Part shown: in pieces, positions 7,979 to 17,285 of the stretch
Position numbering within the stretch: the first letter of the stretch is position 1
How the letters are laid out: every line of letters starts with the position of its first letter
Origin: Hypsibius dujardini
Taxonomy: Eukaryota > Tardigrada > Eutardigrada > Parachela > Hypsibiidae
Assembly: GCA_001579985.1 (NCBI GenBank)
Contig: LRSR01009928.1
Location: forward strand, 1 to 24,270
Reading direction: 5' to 3'
DNA length: 24,270 nucleotides
The notes under the pieces: model-generated
The model's input: the letters and a program-made list of their open reading frames with translations, nothing else
Told to the model about the DNA's origin: nothing
Database searches by the model: none
Program-made: the position numbers and the translations under genes

Positions 7979-10900
7979 ATGATTCCTCAACGAGTTCGCG
8001 ACGGGGACGTGACGACATTCATCTACGAGTCCGTAAGTCGACACTGAATTATTGCAGGAATTCCATTAAACAGTCATACACACGTGGCAAAAAGCTTGCG
8101 CTAACCGAATTAAGCCATTACACTCGTTGCATGGCTGTTGTACACAGTCTTCGAGTTGAAGTGCCTAATTCGGTCAGTGCAAGGTTTTTGCCTCGCGTGT
8201 TTTAACTTGACTTTCGTTGTCTGTTGGATGTTTGTCTAACACTTTGTGCAACAGATTGCAACGGGGAAGTACACGGAAGTGATTGAGTTCCTGCGACCCA
8301 AATCTCAAACACACTTCAATGTAAAGTTGAATAGACAATATATTATTAGACATTATATTATGTATTTACAAGATTTTAGGCAAACGTCTTGCATGAAGAT
8401 CCTGATACAATTGGGCCTTTTTTGACTTCCAGTCGCAGGCAGTTCAATCAGTCCTCGGCTGGTGCTACGTAGCGCAGCAGGATTATGTCAACGCAGCGGA
8501 CTGCTACGAACGGTTGACGTCCATCCAGCCGGACAACAACTCTTACTGGCAACACTACGCGCAATGCCTCAGCAAAGCCGGATTCCCCAGCGAGGCCTTG
8601 AAAATCGTCAACTTCGTGGCCGCGAGAAGTGATCCGGAAACGATCGCCATCCTCAAGGCATCCATTCGATTCCAGGAACAAGAGCCTCGGGAATGCAAGG
8701 TACGTGCCAGAAATGACCACTTTGGGAAGAATTGGATATACGGAGCCAAGCTTAATCCATTAAAGCCTAATGTCGTCAAATGACGATACAATTATCTGAG
8801 ACGGATTGATGGCTGGCACGAGGCAAGTGGTCAAAGAAGGCGTCCGATTTTGTTTCATAAAACTGACTACTGTGGAAATAGATCGATTGATTGATTGATG
8901 TTTGAACTAAATAAGGTGCGGATCAGTGCAGGAAACGGTTTTCATCGGTAATTCTCTTTCTAACAAGACAGTTGTCAGTGGTCAGTCCGAAAATTCCGAA
9001 TTTTTCAAAGTCGCCAGAAAAATTGAAAATTAATTTTTTTTCTTAATTGAACAAAGCTACAAAAGGAGAAAATACTTCCGGCACTCAAATTGTGTCCGGT
9101 CTGGTACCGGGCGTCAACGAGTTAAAGTCCCCCGCTGGTACGACGGTTCGAAGGGTGCGAATGCGTTTACGAGCATCAATCAAAACAACCTGTGTTTTTA
9201 TGCATACCGGTATTAAATTAGTTCGATTATCATCGACAAACAAATTTCAACGATGGCCAGAGGTCAAGCGACCGACATCTGCATCTCAACCCTCTATTTG
9301 TGCCCTTATAAGCAACAGCTTTTTTCTTCGCCTTCTAAATACCGTAAACCGTACATTTGAACAGTGAATGCCGTAAATCTCTGATTGCCGTTTTCTTGGC
9401 TATCTATTTCAGTCGTGGTGGGCTCGATTGATCAAACATACGTAACCGAGTCTTTGGCTAATCGAATGCTTCGCTTTTCACTAACCATTCGTAGCACTGA
9501 ACCCAGTATGCCACCAAAACCGCCCTACCTTCGAACCCTTCGTACTTTCGAACCCTTCGTACCATCGAACCCTTCGTACCATCGAACCCTTCGTACCGTC
9601 GAACCCTTCGTACCATCGAACCCTTTGTACCATCGAACCCTTCGTACCATCGAACCCTTCGTACCATCGAACCCTTTGTACTATCGAACCCTTCGTACCA
9701 TCGAACCCTTTGTAGTATCGAACCCTTTGTACCAGCGAACCCTTCGTACCACCGTATTTTATGTACCATCGAGCCCTCATACCACTGAACCCTTCGTACC
9801 ACTGAACCCTCCGTACTATCGTGCCATCGTACCATCGTACTATAAGATTCACAGTCTTTACGGATCCATTGACTCTGCTTGGTCCCATATACCCAATTTT
9901 TACCATTTTTCTTGTACGGGGAATTCGACCTATTCCGGTCCACTGGCAGGGTTTAATTGCTCCTCAGTTCAGCAATATATCGCAAGTATGTTTTCTTGAC
10001 GCCGCCTGATTTTTTATTTTATTTTGAAATCGATTTCCGTAAGCAGAAAAATATTTTGCAGTCAGAGGGCGGAGTTACGGACCATTTCTAAAATCCCGGT
10101 TTCGTGAGATCACAATGGTCCCAGGTCCGCGTCCTGACCTCAAACCAAAGTTATCTCTCGCCAATCGATTATAAATTAAATTTCGGATCGGCGATTGTCA
10201 GGAAAACATACTTTCAATCTTTTTGTGGTCTGGCCGGAAAAGTCCAGGAAAACGATGTGACCAGGAATCGGTCAAATTCCGCTGACCAAATTGTTTTGTG
10301 AAAAGAATACTCAGGAATGATGCAAGAACAATCAATATTGCAGGCCATTCTGGAGAAGTGTTCGCAGAAGAATCCGACCGTTCTACGGAACCTTGGTTGC
10401 GCCCATTTTCAAGCCAAGGAATATCCGGAAGCGGCTGCAAGGTTTTCGCAGGCCTTAGCCATCACTGGATTTCAGCCCAGTAATATACGTTATTAAAGGG
10501 GCGGGGCAGGGGTAATAGTTGAACAATCAACCAATCAATCAGCGGAGCTCGCGAGCAATAGGGGCAGAGTTGATTGGTTGATTGTACTGATTAATACTTG
10601 AACAATCAACCAATCAACTCCGTGCCGGTTGCCGGCTGATTGATTGGTTGATTGTTCAAGTATTACCCCTGCCCCGCCCCTTTTGCCCGTTTTGGGATCC
10701 TCCATTAGATTAAATTCTGTCGCTTTCTGTAAATTTGGAAACTCCTTAACATTGACAAATTTTCAGGTTTGACGTATGCCTTAGCGGTGACGCACTTTGA
10801 GATGCGGGATTTCCGGCAGACCGCAAAGTTATTGAACGACATCATCTCCAAGGCCTTGTCCGCGGACCCGGGATTGGCTCCGCCCTTTCAAACCGCGACC

Positions 10901-13570
10901 GAGACGACGAGGACTTTTAAGAACACTCCCGCGCTACAGGATTCATGCTTGATAGAGGCGTATAACCTGAAAGCGGCCATGGAATTCCAGACGACGAACT
11001 GTACGTGGCTGCTAACTCAACAAGGAAATCGCACACTCTTCCCATACCAAGAAAGCCATGTAGATTTAACATTTAAGTGGTAAAAATGTACAGAAATTAA
11101 AACTAGTCATTTTTACAAACAAGTAAACCTAAACTAAATTACTAAAATAAACTAAATTAAAAAACCGTTAGTAATTAATATTTGGAAATCACTATAGTCC
11201 CACCCTTTCCCACCCATTCACTATAGTCCCNNNNNNNNNNNNNNNNNNNNNNNNNNNNNNNNNNNNNNNNNNNNNNNNNNNNNNNNNNNNNNNNNNNNNN
11301 NNNNNNNNNNNNNNNNNNNNNNNNNNNNNNNNNNNNNNNNNNNNNNNNNNNNNNNNNNNNNNGCAAAGGGTGGGAAAAGGGCGGGACAATAGGGGTACCC
11401 TTAATATTTTTACTGAATTGAAAACTAATTGGCTGAGAAGTTTTTTCCCTTCCTAACAGAGTCGGTCCGTGTTTGCAGATGAAGCTGCTAGAGCTGTAAT
11501 CGGTAATATCCCACCGCGGCACGAAGAAGAGATCGATATGATTACTCTCCACAACAAAGCCATTCTCGACGCTGAAAACAATCCCGATGAAGGCATCGAG
11601 ATCTTGACGCATATTGTCTCGCAACCGGCTTATCCGAAGGAGACTTTGGCGAATTTGGTCATCATGTATTTTCGCGAGGAGCTTTTCGACGTGGCTGCTG
11701 ATTTTATGGCTGAAAACATAGAGCTCTGCTTCACGCAGTTGCCAGAGGTAAGAAAGTGACCAGTGAAGGCAGAGTTAATGCTAATTTTTAGTGAAAGCGT
11801 ATGCTCGCGATCTCAAAGGACAGCTAAGCCCCGCCTCCCTCGGTATAGCCCTGCACTCGATGAGCGTTCAATCTGATTCACTCATCTCTGATTGGCTTAT
11901 TTCCTACAGCTTATTCATCGATTGATTGATTGATTGTACTTGAGCCCTGCGCGGTTAGAAAAAATTGAACCGCAGCCCGCACCGCGACCTATTTTCTAAA
12001 CCGCGGCCCGCACCGCACCGCAGCCCGCGGGCTGGCACCCTCAAACCGCAACTTGCACCGCTAATTTTAGAACCTAATAAAATTTTCAATACGGAAACAA
12101 ATCTTACGTACGTACGTATTTACGTACATACGTATACGTCATTTACTTTTTTTCAATACGTAAACAAATCAGGTGGCTTTATTGTGCCTGCCTCTGTGCG
12201 ATAATGGAGAATTGATTGATTGCAATGTCTATTTATGGTATCAGAAAAGCGGTTTGCGGCGGATTTGAAAAGTTAAACCGCAACCGCGAAGATGGAAACC
12301 GCGGTACGGTTTGCAGGGCTCTAGATTGTACAGTCGTGCTTTTCCGTATATTGTCCCCTACAGTGCTAATTTGGTGAACTGAACTGAACTTAAAACGGCG
12401 CTGAATAGGCGCGGCCCGGGTTGGTTAAAATTTACGGGTAGGGCAGATAATTGTCCCTTGAGATCGCGAACATACGGTATTGGTACATTAAAGAGTTTTC
12501 GCAAACGGTTTATCTCATGGTATAGCGGTACAGTAAGGGTATTCAAAGTTCGCTTATTTGCAGCGATTATCTCGCTATTTCAAACTCGCTAATCTCCCTG
12601 GTTTTGAAGATGAGCGAGAAAAGCAGCCAAGGAGCTGCTTTTCTCGCTTATCTGCTCGCTAATTGTGTGCATCTGTCATGTGAGTGGTCCATGTCAGTCG
12701 AGATTAGCGAAGGAGACACAGCTTCAGGTAAGCCAGGGGGCGTGTCCTCGTATCACCGTTGCAAGGGCGTGCAAAACCAGGGAGATTAGCGAGTTTGAAA
12801 TAGCGAAATAATCGCTGCAAATAAGCGAACTTTGAATACCCTTAGTATGGAAGACTCTCTCTGACCCCAGTTCGTTTTTCTATACTGTACGGCTATACCG
12901 TGAGATATACCGTTTGCGAAAACTCTCTATTATTATAATGGTACTCGAAGACCTTGTCATGGCATTCTTTTCAGGATATTTATAACCTTTTCGAAGCGGT
13001 GATCATCGAACAAACCGCACCAGAAGAGGCCTATGTCCGTTTTGAAAGCCTCATTATTCGCTATCAGGAACAACTGAAGAAGTTCGGTAATCAAGAGAAA
13101 GCCAACCGGAGGGATGGTTCCACGGACAAACTCAAACTGGCGGAAGCGGAGTATGATCAAGTGTTGGAGCGGTGAGTTTTTTTTGCGAGCTATAAGAGTA
13201 TTGCACAGAGTCATGCTCCACGGCTATGGCTTCCTAAACGGAATATGCCCGAACTAGCCTTTTTTTGTAATAGATTACTGCCAGCGGTGATGTCCCAAGC
13301 AATGATGTACTGGGAGCGGAAAAATTACCTGCAAGTTGAGAAGCAACTCAAGCGGATGCACGAGTACCTCTCCGATCAGCAGTTGTGGCGGACCAATATG
13401 GGCCACGCCTTGTTCATGCTGGAGAACTACGTGGAGGCATCTAAGTTCTACGAGACGGTTGTTCGTACCCAGACAACCGATCTGTTGAAAGTGAGTTGTC
13501 GTTGATTTAATTGTGCAATTTCCGGCAGCCAGTCAGACAGAACACCAGGCAGGCAAGCAGGCAGGCAGGC

Positions 13571-13603
<33 letters not shown>

Positions 13604-13606
13604 GTC

Positions 13607-13645
<39 letters not shown>

Positions 13646-15197
13646 GGTAGTAATTTACCTTCTGTAGTTGAGTCCGGTTCTCTTGGCAAATCTCTGCGTC
13701 TCGTACGTTATGACATCTCGCAACGACGAAGCCGAGGCTGTGTTACGGCGAGTCGAAGAAGCGGAAGAGCGCCAGAGTCGGACGTTGGAACCGGTGGGAG
13801 TTGCTCCTGCGAAAGACAGCAACAGTTCGCATCTCTGCCTCATTAATTTGGTCATTGGGTACGCATAGAAGCTGAAGAACCAACGCCACTTTTGTTACAC
13901 TGCAAAGGGTGTCAGCATATTGTCTGTTCCATTGTTTCAGGACCCTGTACTGCAGCAAGGGAAACTTCCAGTTCGGCCTGAGCCGTATCCTGCGAAGCTT
14001 CGAACCGTCCGTGGCGCAGAAATTGGACAAAACGACCTGGCTCTACGCCAAACGGATGCTGCTGGGATTGATTTACAAGTTGAACCACCATGAAGTGACG
14101 TTGTCCGCGACCAATCTCACGGAGTGCATTGACTTCCTCGAGCAGTGCGAAGGTGCGAGCTTATATCTCAATCAATCAATCAATTAATATATTTATACAT
14201 AGATGCTTCCTTGATTGGCTTCCTTGATTGGGCGCGATCCCTTTCCGACCGACAGACACCTAACGAGACAGGAATTTCTTCAGTGTTAATTAAATAAAAG
14301 ATTTGAACACAACTTAAATTTAAAATCGTCATGTGACCAAAGTCAGAGTTGGAATTGAATTAAAATAAGATGACTTAACTTAAAATACAAAACTCTGTTT
14401 TCCTTCACTTCAAATTTGAATTAAAACCACTGTTGATTGTGAAATGATTTAGCAGTTTACAATTTGAATTAAATATAAAAATGAACGCATAATGAGTCGT
14501 CTGATTTTTTAATTTAAATTAAACTGATTTAATTTATAATAATATAAAGCCTATTTATTTTTTAAGTTATTATTTAAATTAATCAACAACACTGATTTTC
14601 TCCAAATACATTTAATTCCGTATGCGCGCGATTTCAAGGAACACTTTTCAGCTCTACCCGTAAATTTTAACCAGCCCGGGCCGCGCCTATTCAGTGCCGT
14701 TTTAAGTTCAGTTCAGTTCACCAAATTACCACTGTAGGGAGGAATAAACGGAAAAGCACGACTGTACAATCAATCAATCGAGCACAAATGAGTAAGTTGT
14801 ACGAAATTAGCCAATCAGAGAAGAGTGAATCAGATTGAACGTTCTATCGAGTGCAAGACCATATCGAGGGAGGCGGGGCTTAGCTGTCCCTTCAGATCGC
14901 GATCATTTTTATTTGACACGTGACTAAAAAATTGCGCTAATCGAGTCAAGCCATGACACTCGTTCGACTCATGGCCACGAGTTAAAGTGCTTAATTCGGT
15001 CAGCGCAAGATTCTTGTCACGTGTGTAACTGTTTAAGCGTCTCATAAAGCTAAAACCGATTTTCTTTCCCGACAGAAGCCGGACGGACGATTCCGCTTCG
15101 AGTGCAAATTCAAGGAGGACGAGGCGGAGTAACGTCTTCGTTCGTGGGAGCGGAAGCACGTCTTCTAAAGAAATTATTTCTGAAATACGCGAAATAA
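7979..15197 (+). CDS. IFT70: IFT70 / TTC30, TPR subunit of intraflagellar transport complex B, complete, 11 exons
   Basis: Exons: 7979-8032, 8255-8320, 8433-8699, 10344-10479, 10767-11000, 11479-11747, 12975-13171, 13274-13490, 13668-13858, 13941-14152, 15076-15197 (TAA). They sum to 1,965 nt, 654 aa; human TTC30A/B are about 665 aa. Phases close at every junction. It matches the family end to end: AADCYERL, YNLKAAMEFQTTNYE, PPRHEEEIDMITLHNKAIL, DVAADFMAEN, QTAPEEAYVRFE, LENYVEASKFYE, VLLANLCVSYVMTS, HLCLINLVIGTLYCSKGN and a C-terminal EARLLKKLFLKYAK. The TPR superhelix wraps a segment of IFT52 within the IFT-B core that carries cargo along cilia. The last exon fits by phase and by the EARLLK helix; a second frame there ends early. 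Intron 5 contains a 132-bp assembly gap. Several introns hold MITEs. Confidence 0.95.
8078..8200. mobile_element. MITE family B, copy 1 (IFT70 intron 1)
   Basis: Left end ACACACGTGGCAAAAAGCTT and right end AAGGTTTTTGCCTCGCGTGT are imperfect inverted repeats, extended inward by GCGCTAACCGAATTAAGCCA and its counterpart. Three relatives lie at 14916-15026, 17479-17602 and 20084-20210. Confidence 0.85.
8752..9125. mobile_element. TTAA-flanked piggyBac-like MITE, family F, copy 1
   Basis: TTAA at 8752-8755 and 9122-9125 bounds about 366 bp that aligns, in reverse orientation, with the element at 17628-17899. Shared blocks include GTCAAATGACGA, TTTCATCGGTAATT, GAAAATTAATTT and CTTAATTGAACA. This copy is more diverged at its ends and about 95 bp longer. 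It lies in IFT70 intron 3. Confidence 0.75.
9528..9850. repeat. 17-bp minisatellite in IFT70 intron 3
   Basis: About eighteen copies of TCGAACCCTTCGTACCA (17 bp) with point variants. The array decays at its right end. A 17-bp unit keeps all three frames open on both strands over long distances, which explains the repetitive reading frames here. Confidence 0.95.
10495..10723. mobile_element. Inverted-repeat element, family A, copy truncated on the left
   Basis: The left arm starts at AAAGGGGCGGGGCAGGGGTA and the right arm ends with the same sequence inverted, followed by GGATCCTCCATTAGATTAAA and TTCTGTCGC. The internal part is made of CAATCAACCAATCAA inverted tracts. The outermost 35 to 40 bp of the left arm are missing compared with 20395-20659. 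It begins about 15 bp after the donor of IFT70 exon 4. Confidence 0.85.
11190..11395. other. Assembly gap (132 N, 11231-11362) inside an inverted repeat
   Basis: Sequence left of the gap (CACTATAGTCCC, CCTTTCCCACCC) and right of it (GGGTGGGAAAAGGGCGGGAC, CCTTAATATT) are approximate reverse complements, so the missing bases fall in the loop or arms of a palindromic GC-rich element. The gap is in IFT70 intron 5 and does not touch an exon in my model. Confidence 0.8.
11798..12476. mobile_element. MITE family C, copy 1, interrupted by a hAT-like element
   Basis: Ends are CGTATGCTCGCGATCTCAAA and TTGAGATCGCGAACATACG, inverted repeats of about 25 bp. The interior contains GGTGAACTGAACTGAACTTA and GGCGCGGCCCGGG. 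A second, uninterrupted copy lies reversed at 14619-14905. The 384-bp insertion at 11940-12323 splits this one. Located in IFT70 intron 6. Confidence 0.85.
11940..12323. mobile_element. Non-autonomous hAT-like element with 8-bp target duplication
   Basis: The element begins TTGAGCCCTGCGCGGTT and ends GGTTTGCAGGGCTCTA, giving terminal inverted repeats T(A/T)GAGCCCTGC. It is flanked by GATTGTAC at 11932-11939 and 12324-12331. The paralogous family C copy has a single GTACAATC (the same octamer reversed) at 14764-14771, the empty site. The interior is rich in ACCGCACCGC and CCGCGG motifs near both ends, with an AT-rich middle containing TACGTACGTACG. There is no transposase. Confidence 0.9.
12492..12926. 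mobile_element. Inverted-repeat element D (outer of a nested pair)
   Basis: The left arm from 12492 (AGAGTTTTCGCAAACGGT, then ATCTCATGGTATAGC and GTACAG) pairs with the right arm ending at 12926 (CTGTAC, GGCTATACCGTGAGATA, ACCGTTTGCGAAAACTCT). Its centre is split by element E. Confidence 0.8.
12534..12844. mobile_element. Inverted-repeat element E, TA-flanked, inserted in D
   Basis: The element 12536-12842 (307 bp) starts AGGGTATTCAAAGTTCGCTT and ends with its reverse complement; arms are about 70 bp and nearly perfect (TTTGCAGCGATTATCTCGCT, ATTTCAAACTCGCTAATCTC, CCTGGTTTTG). TA at 12534-12535 and 12843-12844 is consistent with a Tc1/mariner-type target duplication. The short reading frame inside is not a credible gene. 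Confidence 0.85.
13541..13646. repeat. (CAGA)n microsatellite in IFT70 intron 8
   Basis: Long CAGA run with GGCAGGCAAG variants at its left end, ending about 20 bp before the acceptor of IFT70 exon 9. Confidence 0.95.
14619..14905. mobile_element. MITE family C, copy 2, uninterrupted (IFT70 intron 10)
   Basis: Reverse-complement paralogue of 11798-12476 without the hAT-like insertion. Ends are CGTATGCGCGCGATTTCAAG and CTTCAGATCGCGATCAT. Shared interior blocks include TACCCGTAAATTTTAACCAG, TTAAGTTCAGTTCAGTTCAC, AAAGCACGACTGTACAATC and GGAGGCGGGGCTTAGCTGTC. It is followed 10 bp later by a family B element. Confidence 0.88.
14916..15026. mobile_element. MITE family B, copy 2 (IFT70 intron 10)
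   Basis: Ends ACACGTGACTAAAAAATTGC and GCAAGATTCTTGTCACGTGT with TTGCGCTAATCGAGTCAAGC inside. The right end lies about 50 bp before the acceptor of the last IFT70 exon. Confidence 0.85.
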
Positions 15198-15459
15198 TCC
15201 GAGCAGTCAAGCTTTTGCATGATTTCCTTACATGTCTCGAACTGGAAAGAAAAAGAAGCCCAGCCACTCCACAGAACGATCACCCTTAAAAATCAAGTTC
15301 TCCTTAATGAACAAAAAAGCGGCGATTCCAACTCAACAGAAGGGAAAAATCAAGATCGGATCAAGCAAGAAAGCGGGCGATTCTCAATTGAACTGAACTG
15401 AACTGAACTTGCTAACACAAGGAGAGACCAAGGTGGACGAAAACTAAAGCGGTGATGAA

Positions 15460-16431
15460 TCAATTCGCGATGGCAACTCGCTGGATCGCGGACTTTTCCT
15501 TTGCGTGTCCCTGCAGAAAGTCGTCCTACGAAGAGAAAAATACGATAGTCTAACAAAGTGCAGATAATGTCTTCAAATGATCAATTAATGTGAGAGTCAT
15601 TGTAGTCACTAACGCAGAATGACTTCGTTTTCTGCTATCCCAAACAAGTCACCACTTTAATATCAAATATCAACTATTTAATCAATCAATCAATCAATCG
15701 ACCAATCAATCAATCAACCAATCAACCTATCAATCAATCGAACTATCGATCAATCAATCAATCTACCGATCAATCAATCTACCGATCAATCAATCAACCA
15801 ATCAATCAATCAACCAATCAATCAATCAACCCATCAATCAATCCACCGATCAATCAATCCACCGATCAATCAATCAACCCATCAATCAATCAACCGATCA
15901 ATCAATCAACCGACTGAGCTACACGGCCACTGCGTCACGATAACCCAAACAACGATGAAACTATCATCACACTCACCAGATTGTAGATCACCTTGATGAT
16001 CAGCGAACAACTTGGACATCGGGCGATTTCGTCTCCATTTGCCAGTTCCTCCTACAACCCAAAAGGGGAAAAATCACATGCTGCCATCAGCGTATGCATC
16101 TACCAATTGATTGATTGGCTGATCACAACACAGATCAAGAGCAGAGGCACATTGCATAGTCGATTGATTGATTGATTGATTGAATAACTGAAATAAAAAA
16201 GAATTCTCTCGATCTGAAAGTCTCACCCTGGAAATGGTGAACCGATCCCCACATGGACACGGATACCTGAAATGGTGAAAAAATTAAACTCCACAGAGGG
16301 GAGACAAACGCGAATCCCATCTCGTAACCGAGAAGAGATGGAAGAAGATGAAAGAAGATGACTCACGTGTAAATGTCGCTCTCTTCGTCGAACTCAAAAT
16401 CCTCAATCTCGATCTCATCATGGAATGCCAT
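15460..16431 (-). CDS. DPH3: DPH3 (KTI11), CSL zinc-finger protein of diphthamide synthesis, complete, 4 exons
   Basis: Minus-strand exons: 16431-16367, 16266-16227, 16051-15977, 15525-15460 (TGA). They sum to 246 nt, 81 aa; human DPH3 is 82 aa. The start is [20 protein letters not shown], the acidic N-terminus typical of the family. The CSL zinc site has Cys25, Cys27 (YPCPCGDRF), Cys47 and Cys50 ([13 protein letters not shown]). DPH3 is an iron-binding electron donor for the Dph1-Dph2 radical enzyme that starts diphthamide formation on elongation factor 2; it also partners Elongator in yeast. Exon 4 ([17 protein letters not shown]...) is the divergent C-terminal tail; its assignment rests on phase, a clean TAG acceptor and total length, so it is less certain than exons 1-3. 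The intron between exons 3 and 4 contains the (ATCA)n array. Confidence 0.93.
15676..15915. repeat. (ATCA)n array in DPH3 intron 3
   Basis: About 240 bp of ATCAATCAACC, CGATCAATCA and related units, read as (TTGA)n on the minus strand. It abuts a tRNA-like A-box sequence at 15907-15928. Confidence 0.9.
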
Positions 16432-16590
16432 TTTTTCAGCTGGGGTTTCTAGAATCCTCTCCCAACAAATTGGTCGCGAGATACACTGTTCCTCAAACGA
16501 CCCGGGGGAGTTCTAAAAGCGGGAGCTTTTTAGAAATGGCAACGATGACGAAATCATTCATGGAAGTGTCTCGCTACGCAGAAGTCACGG

Positions 16591-16915
16591 AGTGGATTTC
16601 GCACTCTGGGAGTGAGCTCTTGCACATAGCCAATCAACGCATGCGTGTGCATGGTTGCGTGGTGTGCATGGCTGCGCATGCGTGTGCATGGTTGCGTAGT
16701 GTGCATGGCTGCGTAGTGTGCATGGCGGCGTAGTGTGCACGGCTGCGTAGTGTGCACGGCGGCATAGTGTGCACGGCTGCGTAATGTGCACGGCTGCGTA
16801 GTGTGCACGGCTGCGTAGTGTGCATGGCTGCGTAGTGCGCATGGCCAGTTACTGTTCGCTTGTGGCGCCACCTTTATTTGGGTACTATACTATAGTTTAA
16901 GTGTTGCCATCAGCG
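16591..16915. repeat. Duplicated segment, copy 1, expanded by a 17-bp minisatellite
   Basis: The flanks (AGTGGATTT, AGCCAATCAACGCATGCGTG, GTTCGCTTGTGGCGCCACCT) recur at 17012-17152. Between them, 16655-16846 is a 17-bp tandem array (TGCGTAGTGTGCATGGC and variants) absent from the second copy. Lies upstream of DPH3. Confidence 0.88.
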
Positions 16916-17011
16916 ATGTGCAACTCCGGAAAAGAGCAATTCCAACTCCACTCCAACTCCGGGCCAACTCCGGCTGGATCAACTCCGATTTCATAATATC
17001 GCAACTCCCGC

Positions 17012-17152
17012 AGTGGATTTTCCGCCGTGGAAGTGACGCCTTGCACGTAGCCAATCAACGCATGCGTGTGCATGGTAGTGCGCATGGCCAGTTACCGTTC
17101 GCTTGTGGCGCCACCTTTATTCCGGTACGATAATTTAAGTGTCGCCACAGCG
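17012..17152. repeat. Duplicated segment, copy 2, unexpanded
   Basis: A 141-bp direct counterpart of 16591-16915 where a single GTGCATGGTAGTGCGCATGG occupies the place of the minisatellite. Between the copies, 16918-16990 holds a short CCAACTCCGG-type repeat. Confidence 0.88.
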
Positions 17153-17285
17153 GACCCAGAAACGAATGGGACCTCTTTCTTATTTCACTTTAGACCAGTG
17201 AACTTTAACCACTCTGTATAAGACCAGTAATAAAAAATAAATAAATAAAAAGACATCGTAAAACGCATAAGAACTATAAAGGAAT

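Noticed and set aside
9385-9999. 204-codon plus-strand frame and two long minus-strand frames
   Set aside because: They are translations of the 17-bp minisatellite, lie in an IFT70 intron and lack any domain.
12604-12789. 61-codon frame starting MKMSEKSSQG
   Set aside because: It lies entirely inside inverted-repeat element E and overlaps its arms.
15907-15928. A functional tRNA gene
   Set aside because: Only the 5' arm and A box are present; there is no anticodon arm or T arm at the expected distance.
16554-16871. Minus-strand frames with repeated His/Ala/Thr/Cys pattern
   Set aside because: Products of the 17-bp minisatellite upstream of DPH3, open in several frames at once.
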